Assembly: GCA_903916675.1 (NCBI GenBank) | Contig: CAIWXQ010000001.1 | Location: 64,217-128,216, forward strand | Direction: 5' to 3' | Origin: an uncultured bacterium | Lineage (GTDB): Bacteria; Verrucomicrobiota; Kiritimatiellia; RFP12; CAIWXQ01 | DNA: 64,000 nucleotides | Shown here: in pieces, positions 45,491 to 54,654 of the stretch | Layout: every line of letters begins with the position of its first letter | Position numbering within the stretch: position 1 is the stretch's first letter | Notes under the pieces: model-generated | What the model saw: the letters and a program-made list of their open reading frames with translations, nothing else | Told to the model about the DNA's origin: nothing | The model's database searches: none | Made by a program: the position numbers and the translations under genes

Positions 45491-46690
45491 ATGCGTTCCA
45501 TCATCATCCTCGGCTCCACCGGCTCCATCGGCGAAAGCGCCCTGCGCGTGGTCGCCGCGCTGCCGGATCGCCTGCGCATCACGGGACTGGCAACCCGCAC
45601 AAACGTGACGCGTGTGCTGGAGCAGGCCGTGCAGTTTGGCGTGCCGCTGGTGGCGGTCGGCGATCCGGCCGCTGCCGCGGAGGCGCGCCGCCTCGCGCCG
45701 CCCGGCGTGCGCGTGCTGGCAGGCGAGGAGGGGGTCGTCGAGCTGGCCGCGGCCGAAGGCGCGGACATCGTGCTCTGCGCACTGGTAGGTATGGCCGGGC
45801 TTCGGCCGGTGCTGGCCGCGATTGAGGCCGGCCACGACGTGGCGCTCGCCACCAAGGAGGTGCTCGTGGCAGCCGGCGAGCCGGTCATGGCCGCCCGCGC
45901 ACGCCGCAACGTGCGCATCCTTCCGGTGGACAGCGAGCACTGTGCGATCTTCCAATGTCTGCAGTCGCCGGTTACGGCGCCGTACTGCGTCCGTCCGCCC
46001 GCCGCGCCCGCCGCACAGGCCGCCGAGACGCGCGTGCGGCAACTGCTGCTGACCGCCTCAGGCGGTCCGTTTGCCGGCCGGCCGGAGATCGATTTTGACT
46101 GCGTCACCATCCAGCAGGCGCTGGCGCACCCGCGCTGGGCCATGGGGCGCAAGGTGACGATTGACTCTGCCACCATGATGAACAAGGGGCTGGAGATCCT
46201 CGAGGCCCGCTGGCTCTTCCAGGTGCCGCTGGAGCGCATCGACGTGGTGGTGCATCCCGAGAGCGTGGTACACTCCCTCGTCGCATTTGTGGACGGCTCG
46301 TGGTTGGCGCAGCTTTCGCCGCCGGACATGCGCTTCGCGATCCAGTACGCGCTGACTTGGCCGGACCGCGTCGCCGCGGACATGCCACCGCTGGAGCTCG
46401 CGCGTCTGGCGTGCCTGCACTTCGCGGCGCCGGACGAGCGGCGCTTTCCTTGCCTGCGCCTCGCGCGGCAGGCGGCCGCCGCCGGCGGCACCTGTCCGGC
46501 CGTGCTGAATGCGGCCAACGAAGTCGCTGTGGAGGCATTCCTTGCTGGGCGGATGAACTTTTCCGGCATCTGGCGGACGGTCGAACAGGTGCTGGGCCGG
46601 CATACGCGTCAGGCCGCCGGCGGGCTGGATGAGATCTTGGCCGCTGACCGCTGGGCGCGCGAGGCGGCCGCGCAGTGCTGCACTGCATAA
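45491..46690 (+). CDS. dxr: 1-deoxy-D-xylulose-5-phosphate reductoisomerase
   Basis: This 399-residue enzyme is the first committed step of the MEP isoprenoid pathway (DXP to MEP with NADPH). It has IIILGSTGSIGESAL (NADPH fold), LPVDSEHCAIFQCL (metal Asp/Glu region), ASGGPFAGRP, PRWAMGRKVTIDSATMMNKGLEILEA and HPESVVHSLVAFVDGSWLAQL. The usual NKE motif reads TKE here (ALATKEVLV, Thr121), an unusual replacement. The start at 45491 abuts the repeat element and has no good Shine-Dalgarno. Confidence 0.93.
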   Translation: MRSIIILGSTGSIGESALRVVAALPDRLRITGLATRTNVTRVLEQAVQFGVPLVAVGDPAAAAEARRLAPPGVRVLAGEEGVVELAAAEGADIVLCALVGMAGLRPVLAAIEAGHDVALATKEVLVAAGEPVMAARARRNVRILPVDSEHCAIFQCLQSPVTAPYCVRPPAAPAAQAAETRVRQLLLTASGGPFAGRPEIDFDCVTIQQALAHPRWAMGRKVTIDSATMMNKGLEILEARWLFQVPLERIDVVVHPESVVHSLVAFVDGSWLAQLSPPDMRFAIQYALTWPDRVAADMPPLELARLACLHFAAPDERRFPCLRLARQAAAAGGTCPAVLNAANEVAVEAFLAGRMNFSGIWRTVEQVLGRHTRQAAGGLDEILAADRWAREAAAQCCTA

Positions 46691-46696
46691 ACGAAA

Positions 46697-46819
46697 AGGA
46701 CACCGAGGGCACAGAGGAAGAATGAGGACACAGAGGGAAATGAGCTTCGGCCGGCAGCCGCCGGCCATAAAAGGATCGTCCTCTGTGATCTCTCTCCCCC
46801 TCTGTGGCCTCTGTGTTCA
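46697..46819. repeat. Dispersed hairpin repeat, family B, copy 2
   Basis: The left half has GGACACCGAGGGCACAGAGG and GAGGACACAGAGGG. The right half, around 46781-46819, has CCTCTGTGATCTCTCTCCCC and CTCTGTGGCCTCTGTGTTC. An inner GGCCGGCAGCCGCCGGCC hairpin sits at the tip. Same architecture as 12950-13060. It lies between dxr and rseP. Confidence 0.75.
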
Positions 46820-46845
46820 ACCGCAAGTAGAGGCTTGAGAAACAC

Positions 46846-48312
46846 ATGGATTGGATGCACATACTTTCGATTGCCTTCCGCGTCGTGCTGGTGATCCTGC
46901 TGGTCGGACTGGTGATCTTCGTCCACGAGTTGGGGCATTTCCTGGCAGCTCGGCGGCTGGGGCTGGTGGTGGACACCTTTTCGCTGGGGTTCGGCCCCGC
47001 GCTCTGGAAGCGCAAGATCAACGGCGTCGAGTACCGGATCAGCATCATCCCGCTGGGCGGCTATGTCGCCATCCCGCAGCTCGATCCGGCGGGTATGGAG
47101 AAGATACAGGGCAATAACAAGCCGGAGGACGAAAAGAAGGACGCCGAGCCGCCACGCGAGCTGCCGCCCATCGCGCCCTGGAAGCGGATCGTCGTCTCCA
47201 TTGCCGGACCCTTGGGAAATGTGCTGCTCTCCCTGGTGCTGGCATGGTGGATCTATCTGTCGCCGCAGGCAGGCACCGGCGCAGCCAGCACACAGATCGG
47301 ACTCGTGGAAACCAACAGCCCGGCCTGGTTTGCGGGCCTGCGGCCGGGACAGGTGATCGAGCGGGTCAACGGCGAGCGCGTCTCGACATGGTACGATTTC
47401 ATGATCGAATGCCACCTGGCAGGCGATCCGGCGCAGGGCGTGGCGCTGCACGTGAACGACAACGGTGCGATACGCGACCTGCGTGTGCCCCTGGCGACAA
47501 AGACCAACGCCGGGATCCGGTTGGGAGCCATTGACGGCCTGCTGCCCAAGGTCCTTTGCCATGTGGAAGATGTCGTGTCCAACAGCGCGGCGGCAACGGG
47601 CGGGGTCAAGGGCGGAGACATCTTTCTGGCCCTGAATGGCAGGCCGATCGCTGGTGCGCAGGAGTTTGTGGGCGACATGGCTGCCAACGGTACCAATAGC
47701 GTGCGTGTCGACCTGATGCGCGGCATCGCGAAAAAATCACTTGTGCTGATGCCACAGATGGACCCGGCAGCCGGGAAGGCGTTGCTGGGCGTGCACGTGA
47801 GCGATGCATTTCTCGACGTGCCGCCCTGGATGCAATACAGCAAGCCCTGGCGGCAGATTTCCAGCGATGCCTCGCAGGTCTTTCGCCTGCTGCGCGCGCT
47901 GATCTTCCCGCAGCACAAGGGCGAGGCGGGTCGCGCGGCTAACTCCGTGGGCGGCATGCCGACCATCGTGGTCGTGCTCTGGGGCGCCATCCAGAGCGGC
48001 CTGCTGAGCTGCCTGGGACTGCTGCGCATGATTGGTATCAACCTGGCCATCATTAACCTGCTCCCGATTCCGGTGCTCGACGGCGGGCATGTGCTGGTGG
48101 CGGTCATCGAGGGGATCACCCGCCGCAAGCCGAACCCCAGGGTCCTGGCAGTTGTCACCAACTTCTTTGCGGTGCTGATCATCGGGCTGATGCTGCTGCT
48201 GATCGTGCGCGATCCGGTGATCCGCCCCCTGACGGACAGGTTCTGGGCGCGCCACGTCGCTGCCTCTGCCGCGGCAGCCACCAACGCGCCGCCGGAAGGA
48301 ACACCTCCATGA
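46846..48312 (+). CDS. rseP: Site-2 zinc metalloprotease RseP
   Basis: This 488-residue intramembrane protease cleaves membrane-anchored anti-sigma factors and signal-peptide remnants. Zinc motif HELGH is at residues 27-31 in the first transmembrane helix. The GGYVAIPQLDP segment follows, then a PDZ-containing periplasmic section (AWFAGLRPGQVIERVNG and ATGGVKGGDIFLALNG suggest two PDZ-like repeats). The second active-site motif, NLLPIPVLDGGHVLVA, lies near residue 404. A short acidic insert (PEDEKKDAEPPREL, about residues 90-105) is a local oddity. Stop overlaps ispG as ATGA. Confidence 0.93.
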   Translation: MDWMHILSIAFRVVLVILLVGLVIFVHELGHFLAARRLGLVVDTFSLGFGPALWKRKINGVEYRISIIPLGGYVAIPQLDPAGMEKIQGNNKPEDEKKDAEPPRELPPIAPWKRIVVSIAGPLGNVLLSLVLAWWIYLSPQAGTGAASTQIGLVETNSPAWFAGLRPGQVIERVNGERVSTWYDFMIECHLAGDPAQGVALHVNDNGAIRDLRVPLATKTNAGIRLGAIDGLLPKVLCHVEDVVSNSAAATGGVKGGDIFLALNGRPIAGAQEFVGDMAANGTNSVRVDLMRGIAKKSLVLMPQMDPAAGKALLGVHVSDAFLDVPPWMQYSKPWRQISSDASQVFRLLRALIFPQHKGEAGRAANSVGGMPTIVVVLWGAIQSGLLSCLGLLRMIGINLAIINLLPIPVLDGGHVLVAVIEGITRRKPNPRVLAVVTNFFAVLIIGLMLLLIVRDPVIRPLTDRFWARHVAASAAAATNAPPEGTPP

Positions 48313-49391
48313 CGACCGCGCGCCGTCCAACCCGCGCCATCCAACTCGGCAGTCAGCCCATCGGCAACGGCGCGCCGGTCTCGGTCCAGACCATGACCAA
48401 GACCGACACACGCGACGTGGCCGCCACCGTGGCGCAGATCCGTGCGGTCGCGGAGTTGGGGTGCGGCATCGTGCGGCTGGCCGTGCCGGACGCCGCCGCC
48501 GCCGCCGCGCTGGCGGAGATCCGCCGCCAGGTCTGCCTGCCGCTAGTGGCGGACATCCATTTTGACCACCGCTTGGCGCTGGCCGCCGTTGAGGCAGGCG
48601 TGGACGGCCTGCGCATCAACCCCGGCAACATCGGCGGCGCGGAACACGTGCGCGCCGTGGTCGCGGCGGCGCGGTCGCGCAAGCTTCCGATCCGCATCGG
48701 CGTCAACGCCGGCTCGCTGGAGAAGGACCTCCTGGCGCGTTACGGCTCCGCCACGCCGGAGGCGCTGGTCGCGAGCGCGTTGCGCCACGTGGCGCTGCTG
48801 GAGGCGGAAGACTACCGCGAGATCAAGATTTCGGTAAAAGCCTCCGACGCGCCGCGCACCATTGCGGCGTACCGTCTGCTGGCGGAACAGACCGACTATC
48901 CGCTGCATCTGGGCGTGACCGAGGCGGGCACGTTCCTGGCCGGGACGATCCGCTCCTGCGCGGCCATGGGCGCGCTGCTGGCGGAGGGAATCGGCGACAC
49001 GATTCGTGTTTCACTCACCGCCGACCCGCGTGAGGAAGTGCGTGTCGGCGTCGAACTGCTGCGCGCCTTCGGCCTACGCGCGCCGGGCGCGGCGGTCACT
49101 TCCTGCCCGACCTGCGGCCGGACGCAGGTGGACGTGGCGGGCGTGGCGCAGGAGATCGAGCGGCAGCTCGAGGCGCATTACCGCGCCAACCCGGGTGCGC
49201 CGCGGCCGCACGTGGCGGTGATGGGTTGCGCGGTGAACGGACCTGGCGAGGCGCGCGAGGCGGACATTGCGCTGGCTGGCGGTCGCGAGGCGTTCGTGCT
49301 GTACGAGCGCGGCCTCCGGGTCGCCACCATTCCGCAGGCCGAGGCCGTGCAACAGGTGGTCGAGCGGGTGAAGAACTGGGGCCGGACTTAG
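48309..49391 (+). CDS. ispG: 4-hydroxy-3-methylbut-2-en-1-yl diphosphate synthase
   Basis: This 360-residue 4Fe-4S enzyme of the MEP pathway converts MEcPP to HMBPP. It has the N-terminal TIM barrel (VSVQTMTKTDTRDV, PLVADIHFDHRLA, LRINPGNIG) and the C-terminal cluster domain with SCPTCGRTQVDV (two Cys) and GCAVNGPGEAREADI (third Cys plus Glu ligand). It is the short form without the middle insert seen in chlamydiae and plants. Start overlaps the rseP stop. Confidence 0.96.
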   Translation: MTTARRPTRAIQLGSQPIGNGAPVSVQTMTKTDTRDVAATVAQIRAVAELGCGIVRLAVPDAAAAAALAEIRRQVCLPLVADIHFDHRLALAAVEAGVDGLRINPGNIGGAEHVRAVVAAARSRKLPIRIGVNAGSLEKDLLARYGSATPEALVASALRHVALLEAEDYREIKISVKASDAPRTIAAYRLLAEQTDYPLHLGVTEAGTFLAGTIRSCAAMGALLAEGIGDTIRVSLTADPREEVRVGVELLRAFGLRAPGAAVTSCPTCGRTQVDVAGVAQEIERQLEAHYRANPGAPRPHVAVMGCAVNGPGEAREADIALAGGREAFVLYERGLRVATIPQAEAVQQVVERVKNWGRT

Positions 49392-49513
49392 GAAGGGCAG
49401 GGCGTTCGTCATTTGGCGGTTCGTTTGGTGGCATCCTTCCGTCTTGGCGTGCGCCCCACCACGGATCCTGCGGCCGATCACGGAAAAACACGCACCTTTG
49501 CGGAGACAGCGTC

Positions 49514-50404
49514 ATGGAAAACATCCTTTTCAACGGCTGGAATTGCGTGTGGCTGGCGAACCGGGAGATGGAGCTCATCATCACGCGCGACGTCGGCCCG
49601 CGCATTATCCGCTGCGGCTTTCTGGGCGCCAGTAACCTCTTTGCCGAGATTCCGGGCGAGCAGGGCGGGCAAGGAGAGGCGGAGTGGAAGCTGCGCGGCG
49701 GCCACCGGTTCTGGATTGCTCCGGAGTCGAAGGCGGGGAGCTACGAGCCGGACAACGAGCCGTGCGAGACAATGGAGGCGATCCCCCATGGCGTACGCGT
49801 GCGGCAGAAGGCGGGGCCGGTCACGCGCATGGCCAAGCAGATGGAGATCACGCTCGATCCTGCTGGCAATCGCGTCGATGTGACGCACACGCTGATCAAC
49901 CGGGGCGCGGCGCCGGTCGTCTGCGCGCCGTGGGCGCTGAGCGTGATGGGGCTGAGCGGGCAATCGATCCTGCCGCTGCCAACACGCATCTCCCACACCG
50001 ACCGGCTCCTGCCGAACCAGAACTGGAGTCTGTGGGGATACACCGACCTAACCGACCCGCGGTGGACCATCGGCTCGCGCTATCTGTTCTTCCGCCAGGA
50101 TCCCGAGCGCGGTCCCAGCAAGCTGGGGCTGGCGCATCGCGAGAAATGGGCCGCGTACCAGCGGGAGGATTTCCTGTTTGTGAAATATTTCGAGTGGCAG
50201 GAGGGCGCCTCCTATCCGGATGGCGACTGCAACTACGAGACGTTCGCCAACGAGCAGATCCTGGAGATGGAGACGCTGGGACCGCTGACGACCCTGCAGC
50301 CAGGCGGGACAGTCTCGCACCGCGAGACCTGGAAACTGTTCCGCAACATTCCGCGCTGCCGGAGCGAGGCGGATGTGGATCGCCTGATCCGTCCGCTGGT
50401 CTAG
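49514..50404 (+). CDS. DUF4380 domain protein
   Basis: This 296-residue cytoplasmic protein looks like DUF4380. It has the beta-sandwich style of aldose 1-epimerase-like folds: NGWNCVWLANREMELIITRDVGPRI at the N-terminus, GHRFWIAPESKAGSYEPDNEP around residue 60-80, and THTLINRGAAPVVCAPWALSVM. Function unknown. A sugar-ring epimerase role is suggested by the fold only. The preceding gene (ispG) is 122 bp upstream. Confidence 0.65.
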   Translation: MENILFNGWNCVWLANREMELIITRDVGPRIIRCGFLGASNLFAEIPGEQGGQGEAEWKLRGGHRFWIAPESKAGSYEPDNEPCETMEAIPHGVRVRQKAGPVTRMAKQMEITLDPAGNRVDVTHTLINRGAAPVVCAPWALSVMGLSGQSILPLPTRISHTDRLLPNQNWSLWGYTDLTDPRWTIGSRYLFFRQDPERGPSKLGLAHREKWAAYQREDFLFVKYFEWQEGASYPDGDCNYETFANEQILEMETLGPLTTLQPGGTVSHRETWKLFRNIPRCRSEADVDRLIRPLV

Positions 50405-50413
50405 TGGCCCGTC

Positions 50414-51535
50414 TCAGGGCTTCGGCTCGAACCGCCGCAGGATCAGCCTGCCGCTGCCGCCATCCAGGTTGACGGAAAAGTGCTTCAGGAAGCTCATGCC
50501 GAGCAGCCCGTCCGCCTGTGCGTCCGGTTTGCCGGGAAGGATGATAGCCTCGACGTTCTCGGCGCGCGCGTCGCCGACCGCTACGCAGCGGAACACCAGG
50601 GCGCGCCCCTTGACCCGGCGTCCGTCGGCCATGGCGCACTCCACCTCCGGCAGCGCCGCCGGATCGATCTGCAGCCGCCGGGCGAACGACTCGGTAATCG
50701 ACATGCGTGCCGCGCCGGTGTCTACCACGAACCGCCCCTGTGTCCGATCATCGATTGTGACAGCGACCAGCAGTCCTTCTCGCGAGGGCGAAAAGGGGAT
50801 GGTCGCGGCGGCAAATTCCCTCCCATAATCGGCCAGCGCGCCGGCCACGCGGTCGAAAAACGCCCGCCGCTCCGCCGGCTGCTCCGTGTTGGCCGTCTGG
50901 TTCTGCTCCTTGTCGAAGCGCACGGCAAACATTGGCAGGGCTTCCTGATAGGCGGCGATCCGCGCCTGCGCGTCGGCCTGCTTCCGGTCGCCTGCCGCGC
51001 GCTCGCTGTCCGTCAGCGCCAGTCGGGCTTGCAGGGCATTGTTGGATGCCGCCAGCCGGTTGTAGGCCTCCACGTTGTTCCGGGCCGGCGCCGACCGCTG
51101 CAACTGCTGGCTGAGCTGCACGATCTGCGTGCGGAGGCTCTCCTGGTCCGCCTGCCGTTCGCGTTCGGCAACGGCCAGGTCGGCCAGAGTCCGGCGGGCG
51201 TTGGCAGCCTCTGCGCGCAGCGCGCCCAGCTTGGTGAAATCGGCTGCCAGCCCCTCCAGCCCGGTTGGCACGTATTCCCGATGAAGAAAGTACTTCTGCT
51301 TCCACCCGGCCTGCAGGCGGGCGTTCTCCTCGGCGGAGGCAGGTTCGATCGCAACGATCGAGGCGCGCGGAAGCGTGGTGCTGCCGGCGCCGATGGCCAG
51401 CGTGATCTGATCGGGCGATTCCTGCGTGATGACTCCCTCGATTGTGCTGCCGTTGTGCAGGCGGATGGTGTCCGCGTGGACGATACCCGTCAGGAGCGCG
51501 CATGACAGGCAGGATAGGTTGAGGTTCCAGCGCAT
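50414..51535 (-). CDS. Exported coiled-coil protein with C-terminal retropepsin-like domain
   Basis: The start at 51535 gives 373 residues. A signal peptide (MRWNLNLSCLSCALLTGIVHA) precedes a short beta section (HNGSTIEGVITQESPDQITLAIG). A long Ala/Glu/Arg/Gln-rich coiled coil follows (about residues 70-200). The last 120 residues carry the single-domain aspartic protease motif VVDTGAARMSITESFARRL and the flap-like and product-loop GLLGMSFLKHFSVNLD. The catalytic Asp is in VDTGA. Retropepsin-like proteins of this type (clan AA) act as dimers. The substrate is unknown. It converges on the DUF4380 gene. Confidence 0.75.
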   Translation of the reverse strand: MRWNLNLSCLSCALLTGIVHADTIRLHNGSTIEGVITQESPDQITLAIGAGSTTLPRASIVAIEPASAEENARLQAGWKQKYFLHREYVPTGLEGLAADFTKLGALRAEAANARRTLADLAVAERERQADQESLRTQIVQLSQQLQRSAPARNNVEAYNRLAASNNALQARLALTDSERAAGDRKQADAQARIAAYQEALPMFAVRFDKEQNQTANTEQPAERRAFFDRVAGALADYGREFAAATIPFSPSREGLLVAVTIDDRTQGRFVVDTGAARMSITESFARRLQIDPAALPEVECAMADGRRVKGRALVFRCVAVGDARAENVEAIILPGKPDAQADGLLGMSFLKHFSVNLDGGSGRLILRRFEPKP

Positions 51536-51673
51536 ACCGGAATCAAACGCCATCCACCGGTCGGAGTCAATGCGGAATACCGGTTTTGATTGACGAAACG
51601 CACCACGATCCACAATAATTAAAAAATGTTGCTGGTTGTTTCACGCGAAATGTTCTCAAAAAAAGGGGGGATT

Positions 51674-51928
51674 ATGCTGTTGGGCTTGATTTACTTCGCC
51701 ATCGTCCTGTTGTCGGTCGTCGCCATGTGGAAGGCGTTTGCCAAGGCGGGACAGCCCGGTTGGGCCTGCCTCGTCCCATTCTATAACATCTACGTCCTGC
51801 TGGCGGTGGCCAAAGCGTTTGGCAAGGGCGGCGGTTTTGTCGTCGGCCTGATCTTGTTGCCGTTCATTTTCTGGCCGATCCTGGGATTTGGCGGCGCGAC
51901 CTATACGCGACCAACTGCCACGCCTTGA
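51674..51928 (+). CDS. DUF5684-like small membrane protein
   Basis: The ATG at 51674, directly after a G-run (a good Shine-Dalgarno), opens 84 codons. The protein has three hydrophobic stretches and the hallmark AFAKAGQPGWACLVPFYNIYVLLAVAKAFGKGGGF, which is the DUF5684 pattern. The role is unknown. It faces the MFS gene, with a strong hairpin between them. Confidence 0.7.
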   Translation: MLLGLIYFAIVLLSVVAMWKAFAKAGQPGWACLVPFYNIYVLLAVAKAFGKGGGFVVGLILLPFIFWPILGFGGATYTRPTATP

Positions 51929-51955
51929 GCCATAGTTAATGTCCCGGCGTGGACG

Positions 51956-51993
51956 CAATTGCCGGCGGCAGACTTGCCGCCGGCAATTGTTTT
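51956..51993 (+). terminator. Intrinsic terminator between converging genes
   Basis: A perfect 15-bp stem (51956-51970 with 51975-51989, core GCCGGCGGCA) with a GACT loop is followed by TTTT on the plus strand. It ends the small membrane gene. The minus side lacks a T-run. Confidence 0.85.
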
Positions 51994-52022
51994 GTAGCCC
52001 CTGATGTGAGGCGGCATACGGA

Positions 52023-53303
52023 TCAAGATTGTGCCGCGGACACGACGGTCCTGCGGGCGTCGCCAGCCTCCGGGTTCGGCGGCTGGCGGTTGATCCAGCG
52101 CAGCAGGGCCAGCAGCGCCACAGGGAAGAGGGTGGCGGCCAGCAGTCCTGCGCGCAGCCCGAATGGTTCAGGCTCCATGTGCAGCCCGATGCGGATCAGG
52201 ACGCCCGGCGTGGCGGCGTTTGTGCGGATGGCGTCGGCCAGCACCCCCAACAGCCACGGCGCCACGGCGCAGCCGAGCGTGCCGGCCGCAGAGAGTGCGG
52301 CGAACATCGAGGCGCCACCGCGCGGAAAATGCCGGGCCGCGAGCGAGAGCATCCCCGGCCAGAGGAGGCTGACGCCCAGCCCGGCAACGGCGCAGGCGGC
52401 CAGCGAAACCCATGGCCAAGGCGCTGCGCCTGCCACGAAGTAGGAGGCGAGGGCAATGCTGCAACAAGTTGGCAGCGCACGCGCCAAGCTGGTCGAAGGC
52501 CGCAGCCCCATCCAGATGCGGCCGGCGCCGAGCATGGCGCCGAACAGGCAGCAGCCGCCCAGGTCGCCGAGCAGCTTCGGCAGCCCCAGCCCCTTCTCGG
52601 CAAAGGCGGAGATCCATTGCGAGACCGCCATTTCAATGGCGCCGGCCAGGAAGATGCCGGCCAGCAGCGCGAGGTAGATCCGGTTGCGCAGCAGGCCACG
52701 CACGCGCTGGCGTGGACCGCTCGTTACCAGCGGCGGGATGCGGGTGCGCAGAAACCCGGCGGCTGTAATCAGCGGCAGCAGGCTCCAGCAGAGAACCGCC
52801 ACCCGCCACGGCGCATGCAGCCAGATCGCCAGCGAAGTCAGCAGCACGGTGACAATCTGTCCAACGGCATAGAAGCCGTGCAGGAGGCTCATGTCCGCCG
52901 CTTTGCGCTCCGAGGGGATGGCGTTGACGATTGGACTCAGCACCAGTTCGAGCAGCGCCGCGCCGATGGAGAAGACGAAAGCGCCCAACGCCATCCCGGC
53001 GTAGGGATTTCCCGGGAAGAGCAGCCGGTCCGCGCCGGCGAAGAGCCAGAGACCGACCACGGCAAAGGCATTTCCCAGCACGGCGAACCGGCGCGCGCCG
53101 AAGCGGTCTACCAGCGGACCGCCAAGCAGGATGCAGACCAGTTGCATGCAGAAGTTGATCAGCGTCAGGCGCCCGAGTTGCTCGAAGCTGAAACCGAAGG
53201 CCGTGCGCAGCGGGATAAACAGCAGCGGCATCAGATTGGCCACCAAGGCGATGACCAGCATGCCCAAGTAACAGAACCGGATGGGGCGGCGGGCGTCATT
53301 CAT
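52023..53303 (-). CDS. Major facilitator superfamily transporter
   Basis: This 426-residue protein has about 12 hydrophobic helices. The N-terminal half has the MFS loop 2-3 motif in degenerate form (GGPLVDRFGARRFAVLG), and the central cytoplasmic loop follows about helix 6 (RTRIPPLVTSGPRQRVRG). The second half has its own GRIWMGLRPSTS. The sequence is closest in style to sugar or drug MFS members, but no substrate motif is visible. No enzyme partner is next to it. Confidence 0.85.
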   Translation of the reverse strand: MNDARRPIRFCYLGMLVIALVANLMPLLFIPLRTAFGFSFEQLGRLTLINFCMQLVCILLGGPLVDRFGARRFAVLGNAFAVVGLWLFAGADRLLFPGNPYAGMALGAFVFSIGAALLELVLSPIVNAIPSERKAADMSLLHGFYAVGQIVTVLLTSLAIWLHAPWRVAVLCWSLLPLITAAGFLRTRIPPLVTSGPRQRVRGLLRNRIYLALLAGIFLAGAIEMAVSQWISAFAEKGLGLPKLLGDLGGCCLFGAMLGAGRIWMGLRPSTSLARALPTCCSIALASYFVAGAAPWPWVSLAACAVAGLGVSLLWPGMLSLAARHFPRGGASMFAALSAAGTLGCAVAPWLLGVLADAIRTNAATPGVLIRIGLHMEPEPFGLRAGLLAATLFPVALLALLRWINRQPPNPEAGDARRTVVSAAQS

Positions 53304-53594
53304 GTCGCGGACAATAACGCAGGAGGCTTGTGGTGCGCAACTGCGCGAAAAGAGCATTTCGATCTGTCAGGAGACGAATTCATCCACCATCCGCGGAGGA
53401 AAAACAAACAGGATCTGCTAAAAAACCATCTCCTAACTAGACAACTTATAATTACCTGTGCAGCAATATGTTAAACGGTGTTGATAACTCATATTCCGTC
53501 TGCATTGACTTTGCTCTCCCCCGGGGGATAACCTAATGGTCCTTTCGACCCGTTCCAGCTCTGCACGGGGCTTTCCCTACGGGCGAGAGTTTAT
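53304..53594 (+). promoter_or_regulatory. Divergent gap with candidate promoter
   Basis: TTGACT (53505-53510) and TAACCT (53529-53534) with an 18-bp spacer form a plausible promoter about 60 bp before the metallopeptidase gene. CTCCCCCGGGGGATAA in between contains a CCCCCGGGGG palindrome. The stretch 53400-53480 is AT-rich, and no gene is seen. Confidence 0.4.
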
Positions 53595-54638
53595 ATGTCG
53601 GCCGCCCGTCTGCGATCAGTTATCAATGCGTGGGAGACAGTCCGTTACGAACTGCTCAACACGCGCGTCTGCGATCTGGGGCTTCGCCTGAAGGGATCGC
53701 CGATCGAGCCCTGTCTGCGCCAGCTCGAGGCGGAGTGTAAGGCGCAGCGGTTTGTCTTCCAGCCGCGCTTCTACCTGTCGGACAGTTGGGGGTGTCCGGA
53801 CCAGGTGCCGATCATCGGGATTCCGTTTTACCTGGCCGACCGGCGTCTCATGCGCATCGAGCAGGAGCAGACCGGAGAGACGGAGGACGCTGCCGACCTC
53901 ATGAAGTACATGCGCCATGAGGGCGGGCACGCCATCAATTACGCCTACCGTCTCTGGGAGGATCCGGAGTGGACGACGACCTTCGGGCGCTTTCACAAGG
54001 TTTACCGCGATGCGTTCGATCCCGACCCCTTCAGCCGCAATTTCGTCCGCCACATCGCGCACGGCCGCCTGCATCGCCTGACCTACGCGCAGAAGCACCC
54101 GGACGAGGATTTCGCCGAAACGTTCGCCATCTGGCTGACGCCGCGTTCCGGCTGGCGCAAGCGCTACGAGAACTGGCCGGCCATGAAGAAGCTGCTCTAC
54201 GTCGAGCGGCTCATGCGACGCCTCCGCCGCAAGCAGCCGCTGCGCACAAGCGGGCCACTGGTTCAGCCGGTTGCGTCCCTGACCCTGACGCTGGCGGAGC
54301 ACTACGGTCAGCGTGCCGAGAGGTTCCGCGCGCAGGCGCAGGGGTTTGTGGATGACAAGCTGCGCATCGTCTTCCCTGCTCCGCGCGCCGGCACGCCGAC
54401 CCTTCCCGCCCATACGCTCCTGCGTCGCAGCCGGCGCACGCTGACCCAGCGCATCGCACGCTGGTCCGGCATGGAGCCGGAGGAGATCACGATGGTGCTG
54501 GTGAAGCTCGAGGATCGTGCGCGGGCCCTCGGGCTGCGCGCGCGCGCGGGCGAGGATCCCGGGCGCCTGGTCGACATCGCCTCCCTGGTGACCGCAATGG
54601 TCGTGCGGTTCAGCAACACCGGCGGGTTCACGCTCTGA
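53595..54638 (+). CDS. Putative zinc metallopeptidase
   Basis: This 347-residue cytoplasmic-type protein has a zincin motif MRHEGGHAINYAY (about residues 107-119), where HExxH appears as HEGGH. A later acidic DEDFAETFAIWLTP (about residues 174-187) could supply the third ligand. This fits the putative zinc-binding metallopeptidase family (PF15887-like), though I cannot confirm the family. A C-terminal 90-residue segment is Arg-rich (LRRSRRTLTQRIARWSG) and may bind nucleic acid or a partner. Substrate unknown. Confidence 0.7.
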   Translation: MSAARLRSVINAWETVRYELLNTRVCDLGLRLKGSPIEPCLRQLEAECKAQRFVFQPRFYLSDSWGCPDQVPIIGIPFYLADRRLMRIEQEQTGETEDAADLMKYMRHEGGHAINYAYRLWEDPEWTTTFGRFHKVYRDAFDPDPFSRNFVRHIAHGRLHRLTYAQKHPDEDFAETFAIWLTPRSGWRKRYENWPAMKKLLYVERLMRRLRRKQPLRTSGPLVQPVASLTLTLAEHYGQRAERFRAQAQGFVDDKLRIVFPAPRAGTPTLPAHTLLRRSRRTLTQRIARWSGMEPEEITMVLVKLEDRARALGLRARAGEDPGRLVDIASLVTAMVVRFSNTGGFTL

Positions 54639-54654
54639 CAAGCCGGCCCACGGC

